DNA of 64,000 bases from Treponema sp. (GTDB taxonomy: Bacteria > Spirochaetota > Spirochaetia > Treponematales > Breznakiellaceae), in assembly GCA_031266775.1 (NCBI GenBank), contig JAISAQ010000107.1, positions 18,553 through 82,552 of the forward strand. Reading direction: 5' to 3'. Below, one piece after another: positions 45,109-53,730 of the stretch (its first letter is position 1; each line of letters starts with the position of its first letter). The notes under the pieces are model-generated. The model was not told the DNA's origin. It did not search any database and saw only the letters and a program-made list of their open reading frames with translations. The position numbers and the translations under genes are program-made.

Positions 45109-46230
45109 CTAAGACCGCGCCTTTTCTTCAAATTTTTTCATGAAGGCGACAAGCGCGCCGACGCCTTCCAGCGGCATGGCGTTGTAGATGCTGGCCCGCA
45201 TGCCCCCGACAAGCCTGTGCCCCGCAAGGTTTACAAGACCTTCCCCGGCAGCCTCCGCGACAAAACGCTTTTCAAGCGCGCTCCGTTTTTCGGGATCTTC
45301 TTCCACGGGCACAAAGGGAATGTTCATGAGGCTGCGGAAAGGCTTTTCCACCGGGGAACGGAAGAAGCGGGAATGTTCCAGATATGAATAGAAGAGATCC
45401 GCCTTTTCCCGGTTCCGCCTTGCCGCCGCGGAAACGCCGCCTGAATCCTTAAGCCATTGCAGTACAAGCCCTATGATATAGATACCATAACAGGGAGGGG
45501 TGTTGTACATGGAACCTTCGGCGGCGTGTATATCGTAGCGAAGCATGGCCGGAACCCATTCCGGCGCGCGGCCTATAAGATCCTCCCGTATGATCACCAC
45601 GGTGGTTCCCGCGGGGCCAAGGTTCTTCTGGGCTCCCGCGTAGAGAATGCCGAATTTTGAAACGTCAAGCGGCTCCGAAAGGATACAGCTTGATATGTCG
45701 GCCACAAGGGGAACCTCTCCGGTTTCCGGAAGACCGGCCCATTTGGTTCCCACAATGGTATTGTTAAGGGTGATATGGTAATAGGCGTCGTCCGGGGCGG
45801 GGGCCGGGGCGGAAGGAATATAAGTGTAGGCCCTGTCTTTGGAACTTGCCGCCGTGACCGCTTCGGCGTATTTGGCCGCCTCGGCGGCGGCCTTTTTGGC
45901 CCAAATCCCGGTCTCAACATAGAGGGCGCGCTTCCCCGCGCCCGCTTCGGCGCCGGTCTGTGCGCCCGCCGCCAGATTGAGGGGCACCATGGCAAACTGG
46001 AGCGAGGCTCCGCCCTGAAGAAAGAGCACCCGGTAGCCGCCGGGAATCTCCATGAGTTCCCGAAGGAGCGCTTCGGCCTTTTCGATGATGGGCCTGAAAT
46101 CCCCGGACCGGTGGCTCATCTCCATTACCGACTGGCCCGTCCCGTTCGCGTCGGTCATTTCGGCGGCGGCCCGCTCAAGCACGGGAAGGGGAAGCACGGA
46201 AGGTCCCGGAGAAAAATTGTACACTCGCAT
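45109..46230 (-). CDS. serC: Phosphoserine aminotransferase
   Basis: YNFSPGPSVLPLPVLERA, LFLQGGASLQFAMVPLNL, YAGAQKNLGPAGTTVVIIRED. Confidence 0.96.
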   Translation of the reverse strand: MRVYNFSPGPSVLPLPVLERAAAEMTDANGTGQSVMEMSHRSGDFRPIIEKAEALLRELMEIPGGYRVLFLQGGASLQFAMVPLNLAAGAQTGAEAGAGKRALYVETGIWAKKAAAEAAKYAEAVTAASSKDRAYTYIPSAPAPAPDDAYYHITLNNTIVGTKWAGLPETGEVPLVADISSCILSEPLDVSKFGILYAGAQKNLGPAGTTVVIIREDLIGRAPEWVPAMLRYDIHAAEGSMYNTPPCYGIYIIGLVLQWLKDSGGVSAAARRNREKADLFYSYLEHSRFFRSPVEKPFRSLMNIPFVPVEEDPEKRSALEKRFVAEAAGEGLVNLAGHRLVGGMRASIYNAMPLEGVGALVAFMKKFEEKARS

Positions 46231-46280
46231 AAAATCTCCTTATATCAGGCGGCGGAATTGCCGCCGCCACGAATAAAACA

Positions 46281-46928
46281 TTAACAGCCGGAAGGGAACA
46301 GTTTGACGGCAAGCGCCCGCAATTCGTCGGCCAGATACACATTGCGCACGGCAATATCCGGGGGAAGCGCAAGGGCGGCGGGGGCAAAATTGATAATGCC
46401 CCTGATCCCGGCGGCGGCGAGTTTTCCGGCCGCGTCCCGGGCCGCCGCGGCGGGAACGCAGAGAAGGGCCATTTCTATGCCGAAACGGGATATAACCTCC
46501 CCCATCTTGTAGGCCGGGTACAGGGGCACGGAAGATTTAAGGATCTCCACGCGGTTTACATTGGTATCGAAACCCGCGGCAAGTTCAAATTCCTCCATGC
46601 CGCCCGGACCGGGGGCAAAAGGACGATCCAGGTAGGCCGAACCCAGCCGTCCAAGACCCACGACACAGAAACGCCTGACCCGGTCCAGCCCCAGCGCCTT
46701 CCTGATAGCCGGAATAAGGAACTGCGGATTATAACCGCCCGGCGTTCCGGCCGCCTCCCCGCCGTTTCCCAGCCACGAGATGTCTTTCCGTATCGTGTCC
46801 CGGTGCCAGCCCGTCAATTCTTCCACCATGGCGGACGTAACAAGGCCGGAACCTTCGTCCCTGTTTTTCTCGAGAAGCCTCAAAAGATACAAAAGCCGTT
46901 CTTTCGCCGGTTCCGGAACGTGATTCAT
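46281..46928 (-). CDS. rex: Redox-sensing transcriptional repressor Rex
   Basis: VTSAMVEELTGWHRDTIRKDISWLG, GGYNPQFLIPAIRKALG, FCVVGLGRLGSAYL (Rossmann). Confidence 0.92.
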   Translation of the reverse strand: MNHVPEPAKERLLYLLRLLEKNRDEGSGLVTSAMVEELTGWHRDTIRKDISWLGNGGEAAGTPGGYNPQFLIPAIRKALGLDRVRRFCVVGLGRLGSAYLDRPFAPGPGGMEEFELAAGFDTNVNRVEILKSSVPLYPAYKMGEVISRFGIEMALLCVPAAAARDAAGKLAAAGIRGIINFAPAALALPPDIAVRNVYLADELRALAVKLFPSGC

Positions 46929-46959
46929 TTACCAAACACCGGCCAATAGCCGCACCTTC

Positions 46960-46977
46960 CTGTGAATTTTTTCACAG
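46960..46977. promoter_or_regulatory. Rex operator
   Basis: CTGTGAATTTTTTCACAG matches TTGTGAA-N4-TTCACAA at all but the outermost positions. Confidence 0.8.
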
Positions 46978-46979
46978 TC

Positions 46980-47008
46980 AATATAAAAAAAAACGGCGGA
47001 TATGTCAA
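46980..47008 (-). promoter_or_regulatory. rex promoter
   Basis: Minus strand TTGACA-17 nt-TATATT. Confidence 0.7.
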
Positions 47009-47050
47009 GGGCCCGCATTGTCTCAAGTAAAATCAAACCATAGCGGCCTC

Positions 47051-47079
47051 TTGTATATTACAAAATATTGCCATACTAT
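47051..47079 (+). promoter_or_regulatory. Promoter of FkbH-MBOAT operon
   Basis: TTGTAT-17 nt-TACTAT; SD AAGGAGA before ATG 47120. Confidence 0.55.
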
Positions 47080-47119
47080 AGGCCCCATAAACAAAAGGAA
47101 ACAAAAAAGGAGAACTCCG

Positions 47120-48856
47120 ATGCTGACCTTTCTTGAGTTACAGCGTAACTTAAAGAAGGAGAGTGCTTCCATGCCGGCGGTAAAAGCCGCGCTGCTTGGG
47201 GACACGGCCACCCAGTTCCTGGCGGCCGCCCTCAGGGGAACGGCTGTGGAACGGGGATTCCGCCTCGATCTGTTCGAAGCCGAATTTAACCAGATTGAAC
47301 GGCAGATAATGGATCCCCAGTCGGAATTTCACGCCTTTGGGGCGGATTACGCGGTGATTTTTCAGTCTACGCACAAACTGCTCTGCCATTACGATAAACT
47401 GGCCCCGGAAAAACAGGCGGCCCTTGCGGATGAACGCATCGATTTTATCCGCCTGCTCTGTGCTTCCTTTCCGGGCAGGATCATCTACTGTAATTACCCT
47501 GAAATTGACGACACCGTGTTCGGCGGTTTTGCCTGCAAGATCGAGCATTCCTTTGTCTGGCAGACGCGCAAACTCAACTATGAACTGATGAAACTGGCCC
47601 GCGGCAGCGCCGGCCTGTTTATCTGCGACCTCGCGGCCCTGCAAAACAAGCTTGGCCGGGACGCCATGTTTGACGCGTCAATCTACACCGCCAGTGAAAT
47701 GATCCTTTCCCTGGACAGCGTCCCGCAGGCGGCGTCCCGGATCATGGATGTGATATGCGCCGCGCAGGGACAAATCAAAAAATGCCTTATCCTCGATCTG
47801 GACAACACCCTCTGGGGCGGCGTCATAGGGGATGACGGCATCGAAAACATACAGTTGGGCCACGATCTTGGCATAGGCAAGGTCTTTACGGAATTTCAGG
47901 GCTGGATCAGAAAACTGAAAAACAGGGGGATCATTCTGGCGGTCTGTTCCAAAAACAACGAAAATACCGCGAAGGAGCCCTTTGAAAAGCACCCTGAGAT
48001 GGTGTTAAAACTGGAAGACATTTCGGTTTTTATGGCGAACTGGGACAACAAGGCGGATAATATAAGGCGCATACAGTCCATCCTCAATATAGGCTTTGAC
48101 TCCATGGTTTTTCTGGACGATAATCCTGTGGAGCGGGCCATGGTCCGGGAAAACATTCCGGGAATAACGGTTCCCGAGCTCCCGGCGGACCCGGCCGACT
48201 ATCTGGAATACCTGTACGGCCTTAACCTTTTCGAGACCGTCTCCGTTTCCGCCGAAGACGCCGAACGTACCGGGCAGTACCGGGCCGAAGCCCGGCGGGT
48301 AGAGGCGCAGACAGCCTTCGCCGATGAAGGCGAATTCCTTGCGAGCCTTGAGATGGTGTCGGAAGCAAAGGATTTTGACGCCTTTAACATCCCGCGGGCG
48401 GCACAGCTTTCACAGCGCAGCAATCAGTTCAACCTCCGTACCGTCCGCTATACCGAGGCGGACGCGGCCCGGCTTGCCGCCTGCGGCCGTTACAAAAACT
48501 GGTGCTTTACGCTGCGGGACAAATTCGGCGACAACGGCCTTATCTGCGTGATCATCCTGGAAAAACAGGACGCACAGACCCTGTTCATCGACACATGGCT
48601 GATGAGCTGCCGGGTATTGAAACGGGGAATGGAACAGTTCACCCTGAACACTATAGCCGCGTGGGCGCGGGAAGCGGGTTTCAAAAGGCTTATCGGCGAG
48701 TATATTCCCACCGCAAAAAACAAAATGGTGGAATCCCATTATCCCGGCCTCGGTTTTGAACCGCTGCCCTGTGAGGGACGCATCCTGTACACGCTCGATG
48801 TCGGCGCGTACAAACCAAAAAAATGTTTTATAGCCGGGGCACGGCAAAACGAATAG
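47120..48856 (+). CDS. FkbH-like HAD-superfamily protein (candidate glyceryl-ACP synthase)
   Basis: KCLILDLDNTLWGGVIGDDGIENIQLG HAD motif, ILAVCSKNNENTAKEPFEKHPEMVLK, FLDDNPVERAMVREN, GNAT-like C-terminus (IGEYIPTAKNKMVESHYPGLGF). Confidence 0.9.
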   Translation: MLTFLELQRNLKKESASMPAVKAALLGDTATQFLAAALRGTAVERGFRLDLFEAEFNQIERQIMDPQSEFHAFGADYAVIFQSTHKLLCHYDKLAPEKQAALADERIDFIRLLCASFPGRIIYCNYPEIDDTVFGGFACKIEHSFVWQTRKLNYELMKLARGSAGLFICDLAALQNKLGRDAMFDASIYTASEMILSLDSVPQAASRIMDVICAAQGQIKKCLILDLDNTLWGGVIGDDGIENIQLGHDLGIGKVFTEFQGWIRKLKNRGIILAVCSKNNENTAKEPFEKHPEMVLKLEDISVFMANWDNKADNIRRIQSILNIGFDSMVFLDDNPVERAMVRENIPGITVPELPADPADYLEYLYGLNLFETVSVSAEDAERTGQYRAEARRVEAQTAFADEGEFLASLEMVSEAKDFDAFNIPRAAQLSQRSNQFNLRTVRYTEADAARLAACGRYKNWCFTLRDKFGDNGLICVIILEKQDAQTLFIDTWLMSCRVLKRGMEQFTLNTIAAWAREAGFKRLIGEYIPTAKNKMVESHYPGLGFEPLPCEGRILYTLDVGAYKPKKCFIAGARQNE

Positions 48857-48880
48857 CAACGTTAACAAGGAGGGCAAATC

Positions 48881-49123
48881 ATGGAAAGAGGGGAAATACT
48901 GTCCCAGGTACAGGACATTTTCCGCGATCAGCTGGATGACGGGGATGTGACGCTGCGGGACGAGACTACCGCCGCGGATGTGGACGGCTGGGACTCCCTG
49001 ATGCATCTGCAGCTTATTGTGGCTATCGAGAATCATTTCAAAGTCAAATTCAGTTCCAAAGAGATCATGTCCTGGAAAAATGTCGGTGAAATGATTGACT
49101 GTCTGCAAAAAAGGAACGCCTAA
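48881..49123 (+). CDS. Acyl carrier protein
   Basis: VDGWDSLMHLQLIVAIENHFKVKF; phosphopantetheine Ser in DSL. Confidence 0.92.
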   Translation: MERGEILSQVQDIFRDQLDDGDVTLRDETTAADVDGWDSLMHLQLIVAIENHFKVKFSSKEIMSWKNVGEMIDCLQKRNA

Positions 49124-49139
49124 GGAGCCCGTTTATCGT

Positions 49140-49160
49140 GGTTTTTGCGGCGCAAAAACC
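49140..49160 (+). repeat. Intra-operon hairpin between ACP and MaoC genes
   Basis: GGTTTTTGC-GGC-GCAAAAACC. Confidence 0.6.
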
Positions 49161-49201
49161 TGCATGTAACAGGCTTCTGGAAATTACCACGGAGCATATA
49201 G

Positions 49202-49606
49202 ATGGAATATCCGTTTAGGGAAAATGATGCCTTTGAAGCGGCGTTTACTGTTTCGGGGCAAATTCACGATGGTTTCATCAGGCTTTTCGGGGACAAAAAT
49301 CCCATGCATACGGACCCTGCCTTTGCGTCGGGCAAGGGCTTTAAGGGGATCATCATGCACGGGAATATCCTCAACGGTTTTTTGTCGTATTTTATCGGCG
49401 AGCTTCTTCCTGTAAAAAACGTGATCATTCACAGCCAGGAAATAAACTACCGGAAGCCGGTGTACCTTGACGACAAGCTTACCTTAAAGGCGCGGATAAG
49501 CGAAATTCATGAAAGCGTTAACGTGGTAACATTTAAATACAGTTTTGTCAAAGAGAACGGCGAAACGGCGGCCAGCGGATCAATTCAGACGGGGATACTC
49601 GCATGA
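49202..49606 (+). CDS. MaoC-like hot-dog dehydratase
   Basis: IRLFGDKNPMHTDPAFASGKGFKGIIMHGNILNGFLS. Confidence 0.87.
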   Translation: MEYPFRENDAFEAAFTVSGQIHDGFIRLFGDKNPMHTDPAFASGKGFKGIIMHGNILNGFLSYFIGELLPVKNVIIHSQEINYRKPVYLDDKLTLKARISEIHESVNVVTFKYSFVKENGETAASGSIQTGILA

Positions 49607-50493
49607 ACGCGCCCCGTTTCTTCACCCTGCCGAACCGGCTGCGGATTCCTTCTGTAGGGTACGGCACCTGGCAGATACCCCCCGGGGAAGAAACCGCCGG
49701 GGCTGTGAGCCGCGCGCTTGCCGCGGGTTTCAGGCACATCGACACCGCCGCCGCCTACGGCAACGACTTCAGCGCCGCGGAGGCGGTTAACAGGAGCGGC
49801 ATCGAAAGGGGCGATATTTTTGTTTCCGGCAAACTGTGGATCAACAAACGCGGTTATGATAACGCGGTAAAAGCCCTTAAACAGACCCTTAGACGTTTCA
49901 GGATGGATTATATAGATCTCTTTCTTGTTCACTGGCCGGCGGCTCCTTCGGTGTACGATGACTGGAAAGAAGTAAACAGCGATACATGGCGGGCGTTCGA
50001 AACCCTTTACAGGGACGGGCTTGTCAAGTCCATAGGGGTAAGCAATTTTACCCCTTTTTATCTTCGGCCCCTCATGGAAAAGGCCCAGATTATTCCCATG
50101 GTCAACCAGATAGAATACCATCCCGGGCATACGCAGGAAGAAACGGTCGCGTTCTGCGGCGGCAACGCCATTCTGGTTGAGGCGTGGAGTCCCCTTGGAC
50201 AGGGGGTGGCGCTTATGAAAAGGGAACTCGTGGATATTGCGGAAAAATACGGACGATCCGCCGCACAGATATGCATACGGTGGTGTCTGCAGAACGGCGT
50301 TCTTCCCATTCCAAAATCGGCGCATCCCCAAAGGATACAGGAAAACATATCGGTATTTGATTTTGAAATTTCTCAGGAAGACATGGATGTTATCAACACG
50401 CTGCCTGGTTTCGGCGCCTCGGGAAACAACCCCGATACTTTCGAAGCGGCAATAAGGGAAGCCCAAAAGGCTTCCCCGGGAGTTCCTCTATGA
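49603..50493 (+). CDS. Aldo/keto reductase
   Basis: IPSVGYGTWQIP..GFRHIDTAAAYGNDFSAAEAV..MDYIDLFLVHWP..SIGVSNF; overlaps MaoC by 4 nt. Confidence 0.92.
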   Translation: MNAPRFFTLPNRLRIPSVGYGTWQIPPGEETAGAVSRALAAGFRHIDTAAAYGNDFSAAEAVNRSGIERGDIFVSGKLWINKRGYDNAVKALKQTLRRFRMDYIDLFLVHWPAAPSVYDDWKEVNSDTWRAFETLYRDGLVKSIGVSNFTPFYLRPLMEKAQIIPMVNQIEYHPGHTQEETVAFCGGNAILVEAWSPLGQGVALMKRELVDIAEKYGRSAAQICIRWCLQNGVLPIPKSAHPQRIQENISVFDFEISQEDMDVINTLPGFGASGNNPDTFEAAIREAQKASPGVPL

Positions 50494-51353
50494 CGTGTGA
50501 AGATCTGCAAAATATCCGGGAATTGCGAAAAAACATTTTTCTTGCGGCCTATTCCTCAGGCGGCGGACATGCCCATCTTGCGTCGTCTTTTTCCATCGTC
50601 GAAATATTGTACGTCCTTTACATGAAAGGAATATTAAAATACCGGAGCGGGGAGCCCTTGTGGAAGGACCGGGACATTCTTGTCATAAGCAAGGGGCACG
50701 CCAGCCTCGCAGCCTACGCCGTCCTCGCCATGGCCGGTTTTTTTGACCGGGAAGAACTCTTTACTTTTTGCTGCGGAAAAACCCGGCTGGGAGGAGAGCC
50801 GAGCATGCTGCTCGTACCCGGCGTGGAATCTTCTTCCGCGGGATCGCTGGGGCACGGCCTTTCCTTCGGCGCGGGCGCGGCTCTGGCGAACAAAATGGAC
50901 AAGAGCGGTTCGAAGGTATACGTTATTATCGGAGACGGCGAATGCGAGGAAGGGACGATCTGGGAAGCGGCCATGTCGGCGGCCCGTCACAGGCTGGATA
51001 ACCTTACGGTCATTCTTGACAACAACCGGATCCAGAAAATGGGGTTCGTCATGGACACCATGTCCATTGATTCATGGGAAAGCCGCTGGCGCGCCTTTGG
51101 CTGGCATATCATCAGGGCCGGCGGACACGACACGGACAGCCTGGCCGGCGCTTTTGGCGATCCCGGCGAAGAAGGAAAGCCCCGGCTTGTCATTGCCGAT
51201 ACGGTAAAAGGCAAGGGCGTGTCCATTATGGAAAACAACCCGGACTGGCATTTTAAAATGCCCAACAAAAAGGAACTAAAAACGGTGATACAGGAACTGG
51301 GTATTACCGGGGAGGAACTTCTCAATTGCAGAAAGCATACCTCTTGGCATTAA
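50490..51353 (+). CDS. Transketolase, N-terminal (TPP-binding) subunit
   Basis: VISKGHASLAAYAVLA, SLGHGLSFGAGAALA, VIIGDGECEEGTIWEAAMSAARHRLDNL. Confidence 0.93.
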   Translation: MTCEDLQNIRELRKNIFLAAYSSGGGHAHLASSFSIVEILYVLYMKGILKYRSGEPLWKDRDILVISKGHASLAAYAVLAMAGFFDREELFTFCCGKTRLGGEPSMLLVPGVESSSAGSLGHGLSFGAGAALANKMDKSGSKVYVIIGDGECEEGTIWEAAMSAARHRLDNLTVILDNNRIQKMGFVMDTMSIDSWESRWRAFGWHIIRAGGHDTDSLAGAFGDPGEEGKPRLVIADTVKGKGVSIMENNPDWHFKMPNKKELKTVIQELGITGEELLNCRKHTSWH

Positions 51354-52249
51354 ACGAACTTGCCGAACAGGATCCCAATGTGGTTTCCCTTATTGCCGAC
51401 AGCGGGACCGGCTACGACGAACTGTTCAAAAGGGATTTCCCCAATCAATTTTTTGACTTCGGCATCGCGGAAGAACACATGGTCGCCGCTGCCGCCGGCA
51501 TGGCTTCACGGGGAAAAATTCCTTTCGTGTTCACCGCCGGCGCTTTTCTGGCCTACCGTTCGTTCGAATTTATCCGGGACGATCTGTGCATACAAAAGCA
51601 GAACGTAAAAATCGCCGGTATGGGCAGCGGGCTGTCCTGGTCTACGCTGGGAGCCACGCATCATACAACCGAGGACATCGGCGTACTGCGGACGCTGCCG
51701 GATCTTGTTATCTTTTCCCCCGCCACGCCCATGGAAGCGGGGAACGCGGTACGCGCCGCGTATGCCGTGAAGGGTCCGGTCTACATAAGGCTGGGAATGG
51801 GCGGCGAACCGGAACTTTACGGCGAACCATGTCAATTAAGGCCGGGAAAAGCCGTAACGCTGAAAACAGGAGGGGACATTACGATCTTCACAACCGGAAG
51901 CATTGCCGCCGAGGTAATGGACGCGGCGGAAAAGCTCGCGGAACGCCGCATCGGCGCGCGTGTTGTCAATGTTCACACCATAAAGCCCATGGACAGGGAT
52001 GCGGTGCTCAGGGCTGCCGCGGAAACGCGGATGCTTTTTTCAGTGGAGGAACACAATGTTCGAGGCGGACTGGGCGGCATCATCGCGGAAATACTGGCGG
52101 ACGAAGGCGCGCCTGTAAGGCTTAGGCGCATAGGACTTCCGGATTCCTTTGCAAAAGGCTACGGGAGCATCGGGGAACTGCGGCGCATAAACGGCCTTGA
52201 CTCAGGCGGCATCACGAACACCGTCCTTGAAAGCCTGGGAGCCTTGTGA
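51326..52249 (+). CDS. Transketolase, C-terminal subunit
   Basis: FDFGIAEEHMVAAAAGMASRGKIPFVFTAGAFLAYRSFEFIRDD; TTG start inside the upstream gene. Confidence 0.92.
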   Translation: MQKAYLLALNELAEQDPNVVSLIADSGTGYDELFKRDFPNQFFDFGIAEEHMVAAAAGMASRGKIPFVFTAGAFLAYRSFEFIRDDLCIQKQNVKIAGMGSGLSWSTLGATHHTTEDIGVLRTLPDLVIFSPATPMEAGNAVRAAYAVKGPVYIRLGMGGEPELYGEPCQLRPGKAVTLKTGGDITIFTTGSIAAEVMDAAEKLAERRIGARVVNVHTIKPMDRDAVLRAAAETRMLFSVEEHNVRGGLGGIIAEILADEGAPVRLRRIGLPDSFAKGYGSIGELRRINGLDSGGITNTVLESLGAL

Positions 52250-52251
52250 TC

Positions 52252-53721
52252 ATGGCCCTTAATTCCCCCGGATTTCTGCTGTTCCTTGCCGTAGTGTTTT
52301 TTTTGTACTATTTTCCGCTCAGGGAAAAAACAAGGGCGCAGAATATCCTCCTGCTCCTTGCAAGCTATGTCTTCTACGGAATGGCCGGCTGGAAGATGCT
52401 CCCCCTTCTCGCGGGAGCGACGGCGGCATTCTGGGGACTTGGCCTTGCGGTGGGAAAAACAACCGCGGAAAAACCCCGCGCCGCGTCGATTCTGTGTTTC
52501 CTGGGCGTATGCATGGGGGCGGGAATACTCCTCTATTTCAAATACCTCAACTTCTTTACCGGCTCTTTTACCGCCCTTTTCCGTTCATTCGGATTCCGGG
52601 TCAACGAAAAAATATTCAACATCGCCGTGCCGGCGGGGGTGAGTTTTTTCACCTTCAGGCTGATAAGCTACATAACTGAAATCTACCGGCAAAAAATGAA
52701 ACCCGAAAAAGACGCGGTGATCTTCGCCGTCTACGCCGCCTTTTTCCCGGCCATGATGGCGGGCCCCATAGACCGTCCGGGCGCCTTTATCCCCCAGCTT
52801 AAAAACGGACGGCCTTTCCGGTACGGCCTTGCCGTCGATGGATGCAGGCAGATCCTGTGGGGCGCGTTCAAAAAAATAGCCGTTGCCGACAGCCTTGCCA
52901 GGGCGGTTGATCATGCATGGGACGCCTTTCCCCCGTTAAGCGGAATCTACATTTTTATCGCCATCCTCGTGTACGCAATGCAGATTTACACCGATTTTTC
53001 AGGCTATTCCGATATGGCCATTGGAGCCGGAAAACTTCTGGGATTCAGGATCACGGCGAATTTCAAATACCCTTTTTACAGCAGAAACATCGCGGAATTC
53101 TGGAGAAACTGGCACATTTCCCTGACCTCCTGGCTTACCGATTATGTGTTTATGCCGCTCAGCGTCGCGTTCAGAAACGGGGGCAAGGCCGGGCTTGTCC
53201 TCGCCATCATGATCAACATGCTTCTTGTGGGCATGTGGCACGAGGCGAAGCTTACCTGGGCGGTGTTCGGGCTGTACAACGGCATCCTCTTTATTCCGCT
53301 GATACTTTCGGGAACCTTTGTCCTTAAAAACAAACTAAAGGCAAACAAATACGGCCTTCCCCCGTTAAAGGATCTTGCGGGCATGATCCTCACCTATGTA
53401 TTGTTCGCCGCGGGCGCGGGTCTTACCAGGGCGGAAAGCATTGGACAGGCGGCGGAATACTACGGACGGCTATGGAATGATTTTCTGCCGCGTTCCTTTG
53501 CCTTTTCCGAAATACCCGGCAAGAAGGCCATACTGCTTGTCATGGCGGTGCTGGTTTTCGAATGGCACGGCTATACACACAATTGGGAGTACGCCGTCGC
53601 GGGGGCGGGCGCTTCCCTTCCGCGGGCCCTGCGGTGGGCGGCGTACCTCCTCGTTGCCTTGTTAACGGCTTTGTTTTTCACCGCCAATGTTCCGCGGCAG
53701 TTCATTTACTTTCAGTTTTAA
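52252..53721 (+). CDS. MBOAT-family membrane-bound O-acyltransferase (AlgI/DltB-like)
   Basis: YTDFSGYSDMAIGAGKLLGFRITANFKYPFYSRNIAEFWRNWHISLTSWLTDYVFMPL..GMWHEAKLTWAVFGLYNG. Confidence 0.93.
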   Translation: MALNSPGFLLFLAVVFFLYYFPLREKTRAQNILLLLASYVFYGMAGWKMLPLLAGATAAFWGLGLAVGKTTAEKPRAASILCFLGVCMGAGILLYFKYLNFFTGSFTALFRSFGFRVNEKIFNIAVPAGVSFFTFRLISYITEIYRQKMKPEKDAVIFAVYAAFFPAMMAGPIDRPGAFIPQLKNGRPFRYGLAVDGCRQILWGAFKKIAVADSLARAVDHAWDAFPPLSGIYIFIAILVYAMQIYTDFSGYSDMAIGAGKLLGFRITANFKYPFYSRNIAEFWRNWHISLTSWLTDYVFMPLSVAFRNGGKAGLVLAIMINMLLVGMWHEAKLTWAVFGLYNGILFIPLILSGTFVLKNKLKANKYGLPPLKDLAGMILTYVLFAAGAGLTRAESIGQAAEYYGRLWNDFLPRSFAFSEIPGKKAILLVMAVLVFEWHGYTHNWEYAVAGAGASLPRALRWAAYLLVALLTALFFTANVPRQFIYFQF

Positions 53722-53730
53722 GGGGCGTAT

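Noticed and set aside
46960-47120. Direct Rex repression of the FkbH operon
   Set aside because: The Rex box lies about 110 bp upstream of the predicted FkbH start site and overlaps the rex start instead; kept only as a possibility.
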